Source: Flavobacterium faecale (GTDB taxonomy: Bacteria > Bacteroidota > Bacteroidia > Flavobacteriales > Flavobacteriaceae). From it: DNA of 64,000 nucleotides. A program made the translations under genes and the position numbers. The number at the start of each line of letters is the position of its first letter. Position 1 is the stretch's first letter. The DNA is taken from positions 1,984,001 to 2,048,000 of the forward strand of contig NZ_CP020918.1 of NCBI RefSeq assembly GCF_003076455.1. The letters are read 5' to 3'. This document shows, one piece after another, positions 17,180-26,345 of the stretch. The notes beneath the pieces were generated by a model that saw only the letters and a list, made by a program, of their open reading frames with translations, made no database searches and was not told where the DNA came from.

Positions 17180-18748
17180 CTATTTATCAGTACCGATGTC
17201 ATTTAAAATCCATTCCAATTCCGGATCTTTACTTTGAATCACATCATCAAGAGTCGGTTTTATGGCTTGGTCGGGATAGATGCCGTGACCGTTTATAGGT
17301 GTTTGGTAAAAGGGTTTGATATCCATAATTCCAATTCTGAATTTCAAATCCGAGTGAGGCAGCTTGTACACAGGCATAAAACCTGCGACAGTGCCGTTGT
17401 AACCACCACCGGTTTCTTCACCAACAAAGAATGCTCGTTTTGATCCCTTCAAATTAGCAGACAAAACACTTGATGCCGAAAAACTTCCTCCATTGATTAG
17501 TACATAAATTTTTCCTTTGAAAGCGTTTTTGTTTAGTTTGTGGGTATAGGTTTCAGTGGCGTAATAATTTAAGTTGTTACTATCTTTATGTACCGTGAGC
17601 AGAAGGTAGGAATATGCAAGGGGTGCAAACGCAGCTTTCATTATTTTTAGCGGTAGCGAACCACCATTCCAATAGGCTCCTTTGAATAAGCTTGCTTTTG
17701 AAACCACTTCTGATTTTTGAAGAAAAACGAAACTGGAATCGGCCAAATAAGCATAAAGGTGAGCCACTTCTGCAAGTCGTCCTCCGCCATTGTTTCTTAA
17801 ATCGATAATTAAATTTTTGGTTTCCCGTTTTTGTAGTGTTTCAAAGGTATGTTTGTAAAACCGTTTGTAATTTCCGTTTGAAAAACCTCTAATTTTCAGC
17901 AGAGCGACACTGCTATCTTTTGTTATGAAGTCTAGATTTCGATTGTAGTTTTGACTTTCCTTATTGTACCCATTATTTCTCTTCTTGCGTTTGAGCTCTT
18001 TTTTTTCGGTATCGGTCAGTTTTTTGATTTTGCTAACGGCACTAATTTTTGCACTATCTTTTACTGGTTTAGGTGGCTTTAACCTATGGATTGTGATGTT
18101 GTGTAGACTATCTTTAAATTTAAATTGATAGCGCAAACTATCTTGAATTCCGTTTTCGATCGTAAAATAAGTAGACAATCGCCTTGCCACCACATTATGT
18201 TTGAAAGTCGTGTTGTTCCCGTCTGAGCTATAAAAAGTGTTGTAGGCTTTAATCAATGCGGCAGGATTTTCACCATTTATACTCACAACTTCTGCGCCTT
18301 TGGGTATGGCTTTGTTTTTTGATTTATTTTGGAGGACATATATCTTGTTATCAATGGCAGTAAAGTCAAATTGAGAAAACGGACCTACTCCTTTTTTTAT
18401 GAATTCTTTATTTTCTTTTTTTGAATAGGCCACCATTGGTGCATATACAAGGGTATGTCCTTGCTTGATAGAGGCTACAATAGGACTTAGTTTTTTATAA
18501 AAATCAAGCGGTTTCAAAGGGGATTTCACCGATTTTTTTAAACTATCAAATTTGTTATCTAAAGATTTTTTATTGATATAGAAATATAAATCAGGATGTA
18601 ATTGCTGCAATTTTTTATAAGTAAAATCAATGTCAGATTGCATTTTGCTTACAGTGATATCCGTTTGAAGGTGTTTATTATGATTTTTGACAGTAGCGCA
18701 CTGAGAGAACAGAAAAATGCTAAGTGCGGATAAAAATAGTTTTCTCAT
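17180..18748 (-). CDS. S41-family (tail-specific) peptidase, lipoprotein
   Basis: A 522-residue protein with a lipobox signal peptide (LFSQC, Cys at 17), so it is probably a lipoprotein of the envelope. The protease core has LIIDLRNNGGG, the catalytic Ser in GGSFSASS and the Lys region in EETGGGYNG, all S41 features. A PDZ-like segment precedes the core (AEVVSINGENP). A Lys-rich insert lies between residues 230 and 265. Substrate unknown. The last 7 bp separate it from the convergent CDF gene. Confidence 0.88.
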   Translation of the reverse strand: MRKLFLSALSIFLFSQCATVKNHNKHLQTDITVSKMQSDIDFTYKKLQQLHPDLYFYINKKSLDNKFDSLKKSVKSPLKPLDFYKKLSPIVASIKQGHTLVYAPMVAYSKKENKEFIKKGVGPFSQFDFTAIDNKIYVLQNKSKNKAIPKGAEVVSINGENPAALIKAYNTFYSSDGNNTTFKHNVVARRLSTYFTIENGIQDSLRYQFKFKDSLHNITIHRLKPPKPVKDSAKISAVSKIKKLTDTEKKELKRKKRNNGYNKESQNYNRNLDFITKDSSVALLKIRGFSNGNYKRFYKHTFETLQKRETKNLIIDLRNNGGGRLAEVAHLYAYLADSSFVFLQKSEVVSKASLFKGAYWNGGSLPLKIMKAAFAPLAYSYLLLTVHKDSNNLNYYATETYTHKLNKNAFKGKIYVLINGGSFSASSVLSANLKGSKRAFFVGEETGGGYNGTVAGFMPVYKLPHSDLKFRIGIMDIKPFYQTPINGHGIYPDQAIKPTLDDVIQSKDPELEWILNDIGTDK

Positions 18749-18896
18749 GGTCTAATTGTCATTATTTCTTTTACCTAAGTGGTGCAGCAACGTTGATTTA
18801 TATTGAAATTCTAAGATAGCTTTTTATCGAAAAAACAGCGTGTTTTATACACAATTTTAAGTTTATTATAAAAAAATATTCTCGAAATACGGTTTT

Positions 18897-19030
18897 GCCC
18901 CTGATGGGAGTGGTAGCCCCGAACGAAGAAAGGTTATTTTTTACGGGAAGTACAGAGCGACCAAAGGAAGCTCCTGTACTGACCTAGTAAAAAAAACCTT
19001 TTGAGAGAGGGCTAAAACGGACAGCAGGAT
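18897..19030 (+). ncRNA. structured intergenic element (Flavo-1-like candidate)
   Basis: Nested complementary arms give a long folded structure: CCCTGAT and an end ACAGCAGGAT; TAGCCCC with a GAGGGCTA arm; AAGGTTATTTTTTAC with GTAAAAAAAACCTTT; and AGTACAGAGC with GCTCCTGTACT at the tip. The flanking words recall a recurring flavobacterial intergenic motif, possibly the Rfam Flavo-1 family. The element at about 38530-38640 on the other strand shares this layout. Orientation is uncertain because the fold is almost symmetrical. Confidence 0.5.
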
Positions 19031-19035
19031 TAGGC

Positions 19036-19078
19036 ACAAAAAAAACGAGCTTGAAAATGTTTCCGAACTCGTTTTGTG
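19036..19078 (-). terminator. aroQ terminator
   Basis: AAAACGAG(C)TT and (G)AACTCGTTTT form a stem flanked by A-rich sequence, giving a U-run on the minus strand right after aroQ. Confidence 0.7.
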
Positions 19079-19093
19079 TTTATTTTATTGTGT

Positions 19094-19507
19094 TTACAAA
19101 AAGGACTGTACAGCTAAATCATAACTTTTTAATCCAAAACCAAGGACTACACCTTTGGCATTTCCGGAGATGTAAGACTGATGTCTGAAGCTTTCTCTAG
19201 AAAAGGTATTAGATATATGTACTTCAATTACCGGTGTAGTGATTGCTTTGATGGCATCACCAATTCCGATAGAGGTGTGTGTGTATGCTCCGGCATTCAG
19301 GATTATACCATCGTATGAAAATCCGTATTCTTGAATTTTGTCAATCAGTTCCCCTTCAATATTACTTTGGTAGTAGGCGAATTCTATAGTTGGATATTTG
19401 GTTTTTAGATCCGTAAAATAGTCTTCAAAAGTTAGACTTCCATAAACTTCTGGTTCACGTTTTCCTAATAGGTTTAAATTAGGTCCGTTGATGATGCAAA
19501 TTTTCAT
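19094..19507 (-). CDS. aroQ: 3-dehydroquinate dehydratase, type II
   Basis: Converts 3-dehydroquinate to 3-dehydroshikimate in the shikimate pathway for aromatic amino acids. The 137-residue length is typical of the dodecameric type II enzyme. Conserved elements are the N-terminal GPNLNLLGKREPEVYG with the catalytic Tyr, the NAGAYTHTS motif, and VHISNTFSRESFRHQS with the catalytic His and Arg. It has its own terminator and stands alone among outer-membrane genes. Confidence 0.97.
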   Translation of the reverse strand: MKICIINGPNLNLLGKREPEVYGSLTFEDYFTDLKTKYPTIEFAYYQSNIEGELIDKIQEYGFSYDGIILNAGAYTHTSIGIGDAIKAITTPVIEVHISNTFSRESFRHQSYISGNAKGVVLGFGLKSYDLAVQSFL

Positions 19508-19532
19508 GTGTAATGTTTTTGTAAAAATAAAA

Positions 19533-19562
19533 AAACCGTTCCAATTACAGAACGGTTTTGAA
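19533..19562 (-). terminator. terminator of the 19580-20146 gene
   Basis: AAAACCGTTC and GAACGGTTTT with a short loop, flanked by an A-run (U-run on the minus strand). Confidence 0.7.
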
Positions 19563-19579
19563 TATTTTGTTTGCAGGTT

Positions 19580-20146
19580 TTAGAAAAGGATTCCGGCAGA
19601 AATTTGAAAAGTTGAATTTTTAGTTTGAGCGTCTTTGCTAGCTTCAGTTAGTCCGACACCATATCTCGCTTGTAAAAACAAATTGTTGGTAACTTGTAAG
19701 CCTAGACCAACAACACCAGCAAATTCGAAGGTTTCTGATTTTTTGTAATCAAATTTATTTCTTTCACTTAGTAAGAATGAGGCCTGAGGTCCTGCCTCTA
19801 AAGATAAGCTTTTGTTCAAGAATATTTTGGCAACTACAGGTATGGATACGTAACCCAGTTCGTTTTTGAATTCTTGAGTAGCATTTTTATAGGTTGCACC
19901 TTGTGTTGAATATAATAACTCTGGTTGGATAGCAAAGTTTTCAAATAATTTAATTTCTGCTACCAATCCAGCATGGTAACTTGTGATTGCATCTGTCGAA
20001 TTATAATTTTCAGAATTTAAAGTAATTGCGGTTCCATTTTGATTGGCATAATTGATTCCCCCTTTAACACCAAAGCGTATCGATTGCGCTTGTGAAATTG
20101 TAGTCATTCCTAGTAAAATTGCAGCGAATAAAATTGTCTTTTTCAT
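19580..20146 (-). CDS. PorT-like outer-membrane beta-barrel protein
   Basis: A 188-residue exported protein. I take the start at 20146 (MKKTILFAAILLGM), because it gives a clean signal peptide cleaved after ISQAQ. A longer frame to 20176 would add ten residues in front of the signal. The mature part consists of alternating beta-strand segments (FGVKGGINYANQNG; AGLVAEIKLFENFAIQPELLY) ending in an aromatic-terminated strand (FQISAGILF), as in the PorT/outer-membrane protein beta-barrel family. Function within the outer membrane is unknown. Confidence 0.85.
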   Translation of the reverse strand: MKKTILFAAILLGMTTISQAQSIRFGVKGGINYANQNGTAITLNSENYNSTDAITSYHAGLVAEIKLFENFAIQPELLYSTQGATYKNATQEFKNELGYVSIPVVAKIFLNKSLSLEAGPQASFLLSERNKFDYKKSETFEFAGVVGLGLQVTNNLFLQARYGVGLTEASKDAQTKNSTFQISAGILF

Positions 20147-20529
20147 GTTTTTTAATTTGAAGATTATGTGTTGCAATGTATAACTGTTTAATGCTTGATA
20201 TGTTGTATCATTTTCTAAATATGTTTCAAAATACCAATGTTGAGGTACTAGGTCGTGTATATATAAAGTGTATTACACTATTTTAAAAATATCTTTATAG
20301 TAAGAATAATAGGTTTAAATAACCAATCGTAAACTTTTGTAAATATTCTTGAAAATTGTGTAACATTCCATATTGACCTCATTTCTATTTTTGTAGAGCA
20401 AATATTTGTAAATCATTATATAAATATTAGCACGAATAATACCGTTAAATCAGAGGTATCGGAATCCGTTTTAAAGTTTGGTTTTATTATCTAAAAAAAT
20501 AAAGCCTTACCATTTACTAACAATTAAAA
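20147..20529. promoter_or_regulatory. divergent promoter region between two outer-membrane protein genes
   Basis: A 383-bp gap between divergent genes. A TATTTTTG (20386-20393, + strand) matches the TAnnTTTG -7 consensus and could serve the 20530 gene with a leader of about 130 nt. No riboswitch-like structure or ORF is apparent. Confidence 0.4.
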
Positions 20530-22866
20530 ATGAACAACATGAAAAAGATTTTTACTATTTGTGCGCTGGCTTACCTTGGAGTCAACGCAACTGCCCAGAT
20601 GAAAGATGTGACAGTTACATTACAGCCAACGGCTAGTTACAATTGGTTTGACAAAAACACTGCTATTGAAGATGGTGCTATGTATGGAGCAAGATTAGGT
20701 TTTGGTTTTGGAGAGTCCATTGAGCTAAGAGGTGTTTATGAAAAATCTACTGATTTGAAAAACACTGTTAGTAATTTTAATGTCTTTAGTGATGATTTTA
20801 TCAACAACTTTAACTCTCGCTCAGTTGATGTAGAACGTTTTGGAGGAGAATTCAAAGCAAATATTCCAACTCGTGGAACTTTTGTACCCTACTTCACTTT
20901 GGGTGCAGGTGTACAAAAATTGACAGTTGATAATAATGCTCAAAACGCACCACAAACAAAATTTAAAACAGAGCAAACTTACCTTAATGTAGGTTTAGGA
21001 ACTCAAATTAAACTAGGAACCAGATTGTTTTTGAACTTAGAAGCAAAAAACACTGTTTTCAATTTAAATCCGAACTCAATATTATATCAAGATGGGCCTA
21101 ATCAAAACGAATTTAATGGACTGTTAGGTAGTGATAATAATTCTAGAATGTCAAACTGGTCTGCTCTTGCGGGTCTGCAGTTGTACTTAGGTGGACGCGC
21201 TCCTGAAGAGTTAAGTCCGTTGGACAGAGCGTACCGTAATAAATACTCAGGAGGACTGGGAGGATTTAAATTAATTTTCGAACCGGGTGGAGCTTACGTT
21301 AATTTTGATAACGATACCAATTTAAGAGATACTTATTTATTAGGAGGTAAAGTAGGATTTGATTTGAACCAATATGTTGGTATTAGAGGATACTACTACA
21401 GAGCAACCAAAGACGAACAATTATCATTTGATTTTGATGATTTGGCAATGTACGGTGGAGATTTTATAGCTAAACTAAATGTTTCTCGTGGGCTTGTGCC
21501 TTACATTACTTTGGGTGGTGGATATTTGAATGTTAACCAAAACAGTTATGTGGGTAAAGACGGCTTAACAGCTGCATCATCTGGTTACTTTGCAAAAGGT
21601 GGAGCTGGATTGACGATTCCTGTTGGAAGAAATGTAGAATTATTTGGGGATGCGAGTTTCATGTATACATCTAATCGTGACAACGATGATTTGCAAAATA
21701 CAGTTTCTCCAGATGAGTTGAGACAACACGTAATGTATACCGCAGGACTTCGTTTCCAAATTGGAAAAAGAGCAGATGATACAGATGAAATTTTAAGAAA
21801 CGAAATTGATCAAAAGGTAAAAGCTAATACTAAAGTTTACGAAGATAGAATCAAAGATCTTGAAGATGACTTGGCTAAAGCATACAAAGAAAACGATAGT
21901 AAAAAAGCGGTAGAAATTATTGAAGAGAAAAAAGAGCTTGAAAGATCTATCGAAGTGGAGCAACGTAAAGATAGTAGAGATGATTTCAATCAAAATAAAA
22001 AGAAAGAATCTAGATCTAGTTCTGACGAAGATAGAAAACCAAAAGAATCTAGAGTTGAAATGACTCCGAAAGAATTGGAGAGCATGATTGACAAAGTAAT
22101 TCAAGGTGTTGATGAAGATTCTCGTAAGACTCAAAGTACAGATCAACGTATGGATCGTTTAGAGAAATTATTGTTAGAAATCAACACGGGTACATACAGA
22201 GAGAATTTGTCTCCTGCGGTACAAGATGATGCTTCTCAAAAAATTATCGATAAATTGAATGAGTTAAATCAAAAAATCGATAGTAACTCAGATAAAATCA
22301 ACAATCTTGGAAGTGTACAAAACCAAGGTCAAGATAAAACAGTTGTAATAACTTCTGGTCAACAATCATCAATGTTGCCACAAACGATTCAACAATCACC
22401 TGCTACTGTTCAAACAAATGATCAAGGTACTGCAACAGTACCAGTAAACAACACTAAACAAGGTGTAGTAACTGGATTGGTGGTAAACGAAGGAATGTCA
22501 TTGTTCACTGGTGCGGTTATTGCAGACGATGTATCAATGATTGTAGGTATTAGAGGAAACTATAATTTCACTAATTCAAACTTCAGATTCATGCCAGACT
22601 TATATATTGCTCCTGGAAAAGACACAGGATTTGGAATCAATGCCAATGTTGCAATACCATTTGCAGTAAACAAAGGAGCAATTGGTGAGCCTTATGTAGG
22701 TGTAGGATTAGGATACAATGATGCAGTAGGAAAAAGTACTTTTAGCCCTAACGTAGTTTTGGGAACAACTTTTAATGTGCTTGGAGGTAAATTATATGCA
22801 GATTATACTGCACACAACTTTATCACAATTCACCAAATATCTATTGGGTATAAACTAAATTTTTAA
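20530..22866 (+). CDS. outer-membrane protein with two beta-barrel regions and a central coiled coil
   Basis: A 778-residue protein with a signal peptide ending at ATAQ (start at 20530 or the second Met at 20539). Two similar beta-barrel-like segments follow (about 20-235 and 236-420), the pattern VPYFTLGAGVQKL and VPYITLGGGYLNV recurring. A charged helical region (about 425-600, Lys/Glu-rich, likely coiled coil) leads to a final 150-residue beta domain ending in HQISIGYKLNF. I cannot name the family. It is followed 4 bp later by an OmpA-family gene, so the pair probably works together at the cell surface and peptidoglycan. Confidence 0.75.
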   Translation: MNNMKKIFTICALAYLGVNATAQMKDVTVTLQPTASYNWFDKNTAIEDGAMYGARLGFGFGESIELRGVYEKSTDLKNTVSNFNVFSDDFINNFNSRSVDVERFGGEFKANIPTRGTFVPYFTLGAGVQKLTVDNNAQNAPQTKFKTEQTYLNVGLGTQIKLGTRLFLNLEAKNTVFNLNPNSILYQDGPNQNEFNGLLGSDNNSRMSNWSALAGLQLYLGGRAPEELSPLDRAYRNKYSGGLGGFKLIFEPGGAYVNFDNDTNLRDTYLLGGKVGFDLNQYVGIRGYYYRATKDEQLSFDFDDLAMYGGDFIAKLNVSRGLVPYITLGGGYLNVNQNSYVGKDGLTAASSGYFAKGGAGLTIPVGRNVELFGDASFMYTSNRDNDDLQNTVSPDELRQHVMYTAGLRFQIGKRADDTDEILRNEIDQKVKANTKVYEDRIKDLEDDLAKAYKENDSKKAVEIIEEKKELERSIEVEQRKDSRDDFNQNKKKESRSSSDEDRKPKESRVEMTPKELESMIDKVIQGVDEDSRKTQSTDQRMDRLEKLLLEINTGTYRENLSPAVQDDASQKIIDKLNELNQKIDSNSDKINNLGSVQNQGQDKTVVITSGQQSSMLPQTIQQSPATVQTNDQGTATVPVNNTKQGVVTGLVVNEGMSLFTGAVIADDVSMIVGIRGNYNFTNSNFRFMPDLYIAPGKDTGFGINANVAIPFAVNKGAIGEPYVGVGLGYNDAVGKSTFSPNVVLGTTFNVLGGKLYADYTAHNFITIHQISIGYKLNF

Positions 22867-22870
22867 TAAT

Positions 22871-23875
22871 ATGATGAACTCAAGCATAGTAATAAAAATG
22901 AAGAAAGTGGTACCATGCATCTGCATTTTATTTTCAGCTAGTCTTTTCGCGCAAAGCGAAGAGACTACTGAAAAAAGTACCATCGTTATGACCAAAACAG
23001 AACTGAACTCTTTTTTGAGTAAAGTTGCTGAGGCTAGAAGATCACAATTACAAGAGCGAGATAGTAGAAATGTAAAGCAAGATTTAGCAAATTTAAGACT
23101 TCAATATCAGCAAGCTAATCCATACACTAGTTACTCAAATGCTCCTTCGTCGATCTCAAATGAACAGCTACTTAGGGAATTGAATTATTTAAATCAAAGA
23201 ATCGATAACCTAAGTAATATTGGTAGTTCTTTGCCAAATTCGGGCAGAAATAGTTCTACTATAATTTTGCCAAGTGAATCAAGCAGCAGACCTGTGTACA
23301 CGCAAAGTCCAGTGGTAAGTAAAACAGTTACGCCAAGTAACAATTTGCAAATTCAGCAGTTGAGTGCTAAGATAGATTCACTTAGAAATGCTAAAAAGAT
23401 GACTGCAAGTGTAAGCGGGAATACAGTAGCAAAAGACAGTTTGAACGCTATGAGAAACCAGTTGGCAAATGTCAAAAAACAAATGGACGATTTGCAAGCT
23501 AGAATTAAAAACTCTGAGAAGAAAGCTCCTCAGGCTACCGTAGCAAAAAAGGAGAATACGTTTATGAGACAACAGGTATATTTTGCAAATAATTCAGATG
23601 TTTTAGCAGATGAATATTACAGATATATACAGGATTTGACTCAAATTTTAATTGAATATCCAGAGGCCAATATCGTTCTAGAAGGTTGGGCAAGTTCAAC
23701 TGGAAATGCTAGTTACAACAAACAGTTATCTATGCGTAGAGCAGATGCGGTGAAAACGGCATTTGTAAACAATAGAATTGATAGTTCTAGAATTTTAACC
23801 TCTTTCAAAGGGGAAGATAAAAGTTCATCAGAGCAACATGCCAGACGTGTTGATATGTTTGTGACGGTTAAGTAA
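22871..23875 (+). CDS. OmpA-family peptidoglycan-binding protein
   Basis: A 334-residue envelope protein. The signal peptide begins most naturally at the Met at 22898 (MKKVVPCICILFSASLFAQ), although the frame opens at 22871. A central coiled-coil, Ser/Asn-rich region precedes the C-terminal OmpA domain (about 235-334), which shows YFANNSDVLADEYYRY, LEGWASSTG with the peptidoglycan-binding Asp/Arg pattern, and ARRVDMFVTVK. It anchors the outer membrane to the wall. It lies 4 bp after the large beta-barrel gene and probably shares its transcript. Confidence 0.88.
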   Translation: MMNSSIVIKMKKVVPCICILFSASLFAQSEETTEKSTIVMTKTELNSFLSKVAEARRSQLQERDSRNVKQDLANLRLQYQQANPYTSYSNAPSSISNEQLLRELNYLNQRIDNLSNIGSSLPNSGRNSSTIILPSESSSRPVYTQSPVVSKTVTPSNNLQIQQLSAKIDSLRNAKKMTASVSGNTVAKDSLNAMRNQLANVKKQMDDLQARIKNSEKKAPQATVAKKENTFMRQQVYFANNSDVLADEYYRYIQDLTQILIEYPEANIVLEGWASSTGNASYNKQLSMRRADAVKTAFVNNRIDSSRILTSFKGEDKSSSEQHARRVDMFVTVK

Positions 23876-24034
23876 AATCGTGTTTTAGTGATTGGAAAAT
23901 TTTAGATTAAACTAATCCTATTAATTAAAACATATTTAAATAGTCCTTAAGCATTAAAAATAAAGTAACTGAAATTTCGTTACAATCGATTATTTAAATC
24001 CATATTTATCAAGTACAGATCATGCTGTACATCT

Positions 24035-24075
24035 AAAATCTCAGGTCAGTAATTGATCTGGGATTTTTATTTTAT
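24035..24075 (+). terminator. terminator of the OmpA-family gene
   Basis: AAATCTCAGGTCA and TGATCTGGGATTT pair over 13 positions (two G-U), followed by a T-rich stretch. Confidence 0.65.
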
Positions 24076-24433
24076 AAAGAAAGGATAGATTTCGTACCTG
24101 TCAAAAATAGAAGTAATATAATATTTTTAAGTTATTGAAAATAAGTCAGATACCAGGTTTTATTATCGAGAGTAAGAGTATTGTGTTTATTAGTTTGGCG
24201 GATGAACCTTTTAAAATGAGAAGTAAATGAAACCGTTTAGAAATCAAATTCAGTTCTCCTTGTAGATTAGGAATTACTTTTTAATTTCTTTTTGTTATAA
24301 AATTGTTAACGGAAATTCTTAGTGTTTGGGGAAAATATTGAGTTATAGCTTTTTATATTTACGAAGTATTTTTCCTAAAGTTAAATAAGTGTTTAATTTT
24401 ATCTAGGAGGGTATTTTCTTGAGTAAATAGTTA

Positions 24434-24441
24434 TAATTTTG
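24434..24441 (+). promoter_or_regulatory. putative -7 element
   Basis: TAATTTTG matches TAnnTTTG 21 bp before the ATG at 24463. Confidence 0.4.
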
Positions 24442-24462
24442 CTTTAAAAAAAAATAATAATC

Positions 24463-25089
24463 ATGAAAAAAGTAATTTTATCAGCCATTGCATTACTGGC
24501 AATTTCATTCGCAAACGCACAAGATTCAAGTGCTAAAGAGTATGGTTTCTCAGAAGGAAATGTACTTGTTGAAGGGAATTTAGGTTTCAATTCGTCTACT
24601 AACAATAATACGGATGTGAAAACTAATTCTTTTAACTTTACACCAAAAGTTGGTTATTTTCTAACAGACAAATTTGCTGTTGGTGCACAAATAGGTGTAG
24701 GAACGAATAAAACAGAAACAGCTGGAGTTGATACTTCAAAAAGTACAAATTTGTCAGCAGGTGTTTTTGGTCGTTACTACTTCTTAGATCTAGGACAAAG
24801 ATTCAAAACGTATGCTGATGCTAATGTAGCTTATGGACATTCAAAAGATGGTATTGGAGCTGCAGAATTAAAAGCAAACGGTGTTTCTGCTGGTCTTGGT
24901 TTAGGGATCAACTATTTTGTGACTAAGCGTGTAGTTTTGAATTTTGCTTTAAGAAATATCTTAAGCTACAGCACTGCTAAAGTTGATGCTCCTGGAGCAA
25001 AAAGTGTTTCAAACTTCGGTTTTGATTTAAACGGAAATATTGCAAATCCATTTGCAACAGGTAGTTTTGGAGTTGGATATATTTTCTAA
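24463..25089 (+). CDS. outer-membrane beta-barrel protein
   Basis: A 208-residue exported protein with a clear signal peptide (MKKVILSAIALLAISFANAQ). The mature chain shows eight or more short amphipathic strands (TPKVGYFLTDKFAVGAQIGV; LSAGVFGRYYF) and ends in SFGVGYIF, a C-terminal aromatic as required by the BAM machinery. This fits the small OmpW/OmpX-like beta-barrel class. Function unknown. It is followed by a strong terminator. Confidence 0.87.
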   Translation: MKKVILSAIALLAISFANAQDSSAKEYGFSEGNVLVEGNLGFNSSTNNNTDVKTNSFNFTPKVGYFLTDKFAVGAQIGVGTNKTETAGVDTSKSTNLSAGVFGRYYFLDLGQRFKTYADANVAYGHSKDGIGAAELKANGVSAGLGLGINYFVTKRVVLNFALRNILSYSTAKVDAPGAKSVSNFGFDLNGNIANPFATGSFGVGYIF

Positions 25090-25112
25090 TACTATACTTC
25101 CTGATACTTGTA

Positions 25113-25139
25113 AACCTCTCCATTGGAGAGGTTTTTTTA
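25113..25139 (+). terminator. strong terminator
   Basis: AACCTCTCC and GGAGAGGTT with loop ATT, followed by seven T. Confidence 0.85.
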
Positions 25140-25166
25140 TGTCTTAAAAAATCGTTTATTTGTAGT

Positions 25167-26063
25167 ATGAACTGGACTTCCTATATCAAAAATTATCAAT
25201 CTTATCTCAAAATTGAGCGAGGCTTGTCAAAAAACACCATCGCAAATTATTCTTTTGATATTGAGCGCTTGTGTTTGTTTTTGGAAGAAAATAATATAGT
25301 CGTATCTCCAGTAAAGATTACAGACACTACCTTGCAAGAATTTGTGTACCATGTATCTTCTCAGGTAAATGCGCGTTCGCAAGCTAGAATTATTTCAGGT
25401 TTAAAAAGCTTTTTTAGTTACTTGATTTTTGAAGATTACCGCACAGACAATCCTTTGGAGCTCATTGAAAGTCCGAAAACAGGCAGAAAGTTGCCTGATA
25501 CTTTATCATTGCTAGAAATTGATGCTTTGATTGCTGCAGTGGATTTAAGTACGAATGAAGGAGAGCGCAATCGCGCAATGCTAGAGGTATTGTATGGTTG
25601 TGGGTTGCGAGTATCCGAATTGGTTGCACTCAAAATATCTGATTTGTTTTTTGATGAAGGCTTTATTAAAGTCACCGGGAAAGGAAATAAACAGCGCTTT
25701 GTTCCTGTTGGAGAGGTGTCAAAAAAATACATTCAGTTGTACAGGGAAACCATTCGATCACATAGTACCATTAAAAAAGGATTTGAAGATACTTTATTCC
25801 TTAACAGGAGAGGAGCACAGCTGACTAGAGCGATGATCTTTACCATCATAAAAAATCTAGCAGTAACGATTGGCTTGAACAAAAAAATTAGTCCACACAC
25901 CTTCAGACATTCTTTTGCAACACATTTACTAGAAAATGGTGCTGATCTCCGTTCGATTCAGTTAATGCTAGGCCATGAGTCCATCACAACCACAGAAGTG
26001 TATTTGCATTTAGATCGAAAATTCTTAGCAGAGGTAATGAATACGTATCATCCTAGGAAGTAA
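25167..26063 (+). CDS. xerD: tyrosine recombinase XerD
   Basis: Site-specific recombinase that resolves chromosome dimers at dif with XerC and FtsK. The 298-residue length and closeness to housekeeping genes fit XerD rather than a phage integrase. The N-terminal SAM-like domain carries RGLSKNTIANYSFDIERL. The catalytic set is seen as Arg in GLRVSELVALK, Lys in GKGNKQRFVP, His/Arg in SPHTFRHSFATHL, His in LGHESITTT and Tyr in EVYLHL. The gap to the convergent rny gene is full of repeats. Confidence 0.94.
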   Translation: MNWTSYIKNYQSYLKIERGLSKNTIANYSFDIERLCLFLEENNIVVSPVKITDTTLQEFVYHVSSQVNARSQARIISGLKSFFSYLIFEDYRTDNPLELIESPKTGRKLPDTLSLLEIDALIAAVDLSTNEGERNRAMLEVLYGCGLRVSELVALKISDLFFDEGFIKVTGKGNKQRFVPVGEVSKKYIQLYRETIRSHSTIKKGFEDTLFLNRRGAQLTRAMIFTIIKNLAVTIGLNKKISPHTFRHSFATHLLENGADLRSIQLMLGHESITTTEVYLHLDRKFLAEVMNTYHPRK

Positions 26064-26069
26064 TTTTTA

Positions 26070-26262
26070 GTCTCGGTTTTTAGTTTTTAGTGGCAGTATT
26101 CAGTGGCAGTATTCAGTCTCGGTTTTCAGTCTCAGTGTACAGTCGCAGTGTACAGTCTCAGTGTACAGTTTTCAGTCTCGGTTTCCAGTCTTAGTAATTG
26201 GTCTTAGTAATTAGTCTCAGTATTCAATCTCAGTATTTTAATTATAGTTTCAGTTCTGTATT
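26070..26262. repeat. degenerate short repeats (CAGTCTCAGTGTA-like)
   Basis: About a dozen irregular copies of a 10-14 bp theme (CAGTCTCAGTGTACAGT, CAGTGGCAGTATT, AGTCTCGGTTTT). They cover the gap after xerD. Similar low-complexity CTG-AGT repeats occur between genes in Flavobacterium. No coding potential. Confidence 0.75.
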
Positions 26263-26306
26263 TACAGATAATAGGATACTGTTTTTTTTTGTAGATACAA
26301 AAAAAA

Positions 26307-26345
26307 AGTTGCGGCATGATTTACGTAGTAAATCATGCCGCAACT
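26307..26345 (-). terminator. rny terminator (18-bp perfect stem)
   Basis: AGTTGCGGCATGATTTAC (26307-26324) is perfectly complementary to 26328-26345 with a 3-nt loop, followed on the minus strand by seven U. It is separated from the rny stop by the heptamer array. Confidence 0.88.

Larger units (their letters stand above)
18749..19093. other. non-coding gap with a structured repeat element
   Basis: A 345-bp stretch between aroQ and the S41 gene, both on the minus strand. No gene is visible. It holds the structured element described separately and the aroQ terminator. Confidence 0.6.
23876..24462. other. 587-bp intergenic region
   Basis: No gene is visible. It contains the terminator at 24035-24075 and, near its end, a promoter-like TAATTTTG (24434-24441) for the next gene. 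The rest is featureless AT-rich sequence. Confidence 0.5.

Noticed and set aside
25167..26063. Phage or genomic-island integrase
   Set aside because: Length, sequence and housekeeping neighbours fit XerD, and no phage genes are nearby.
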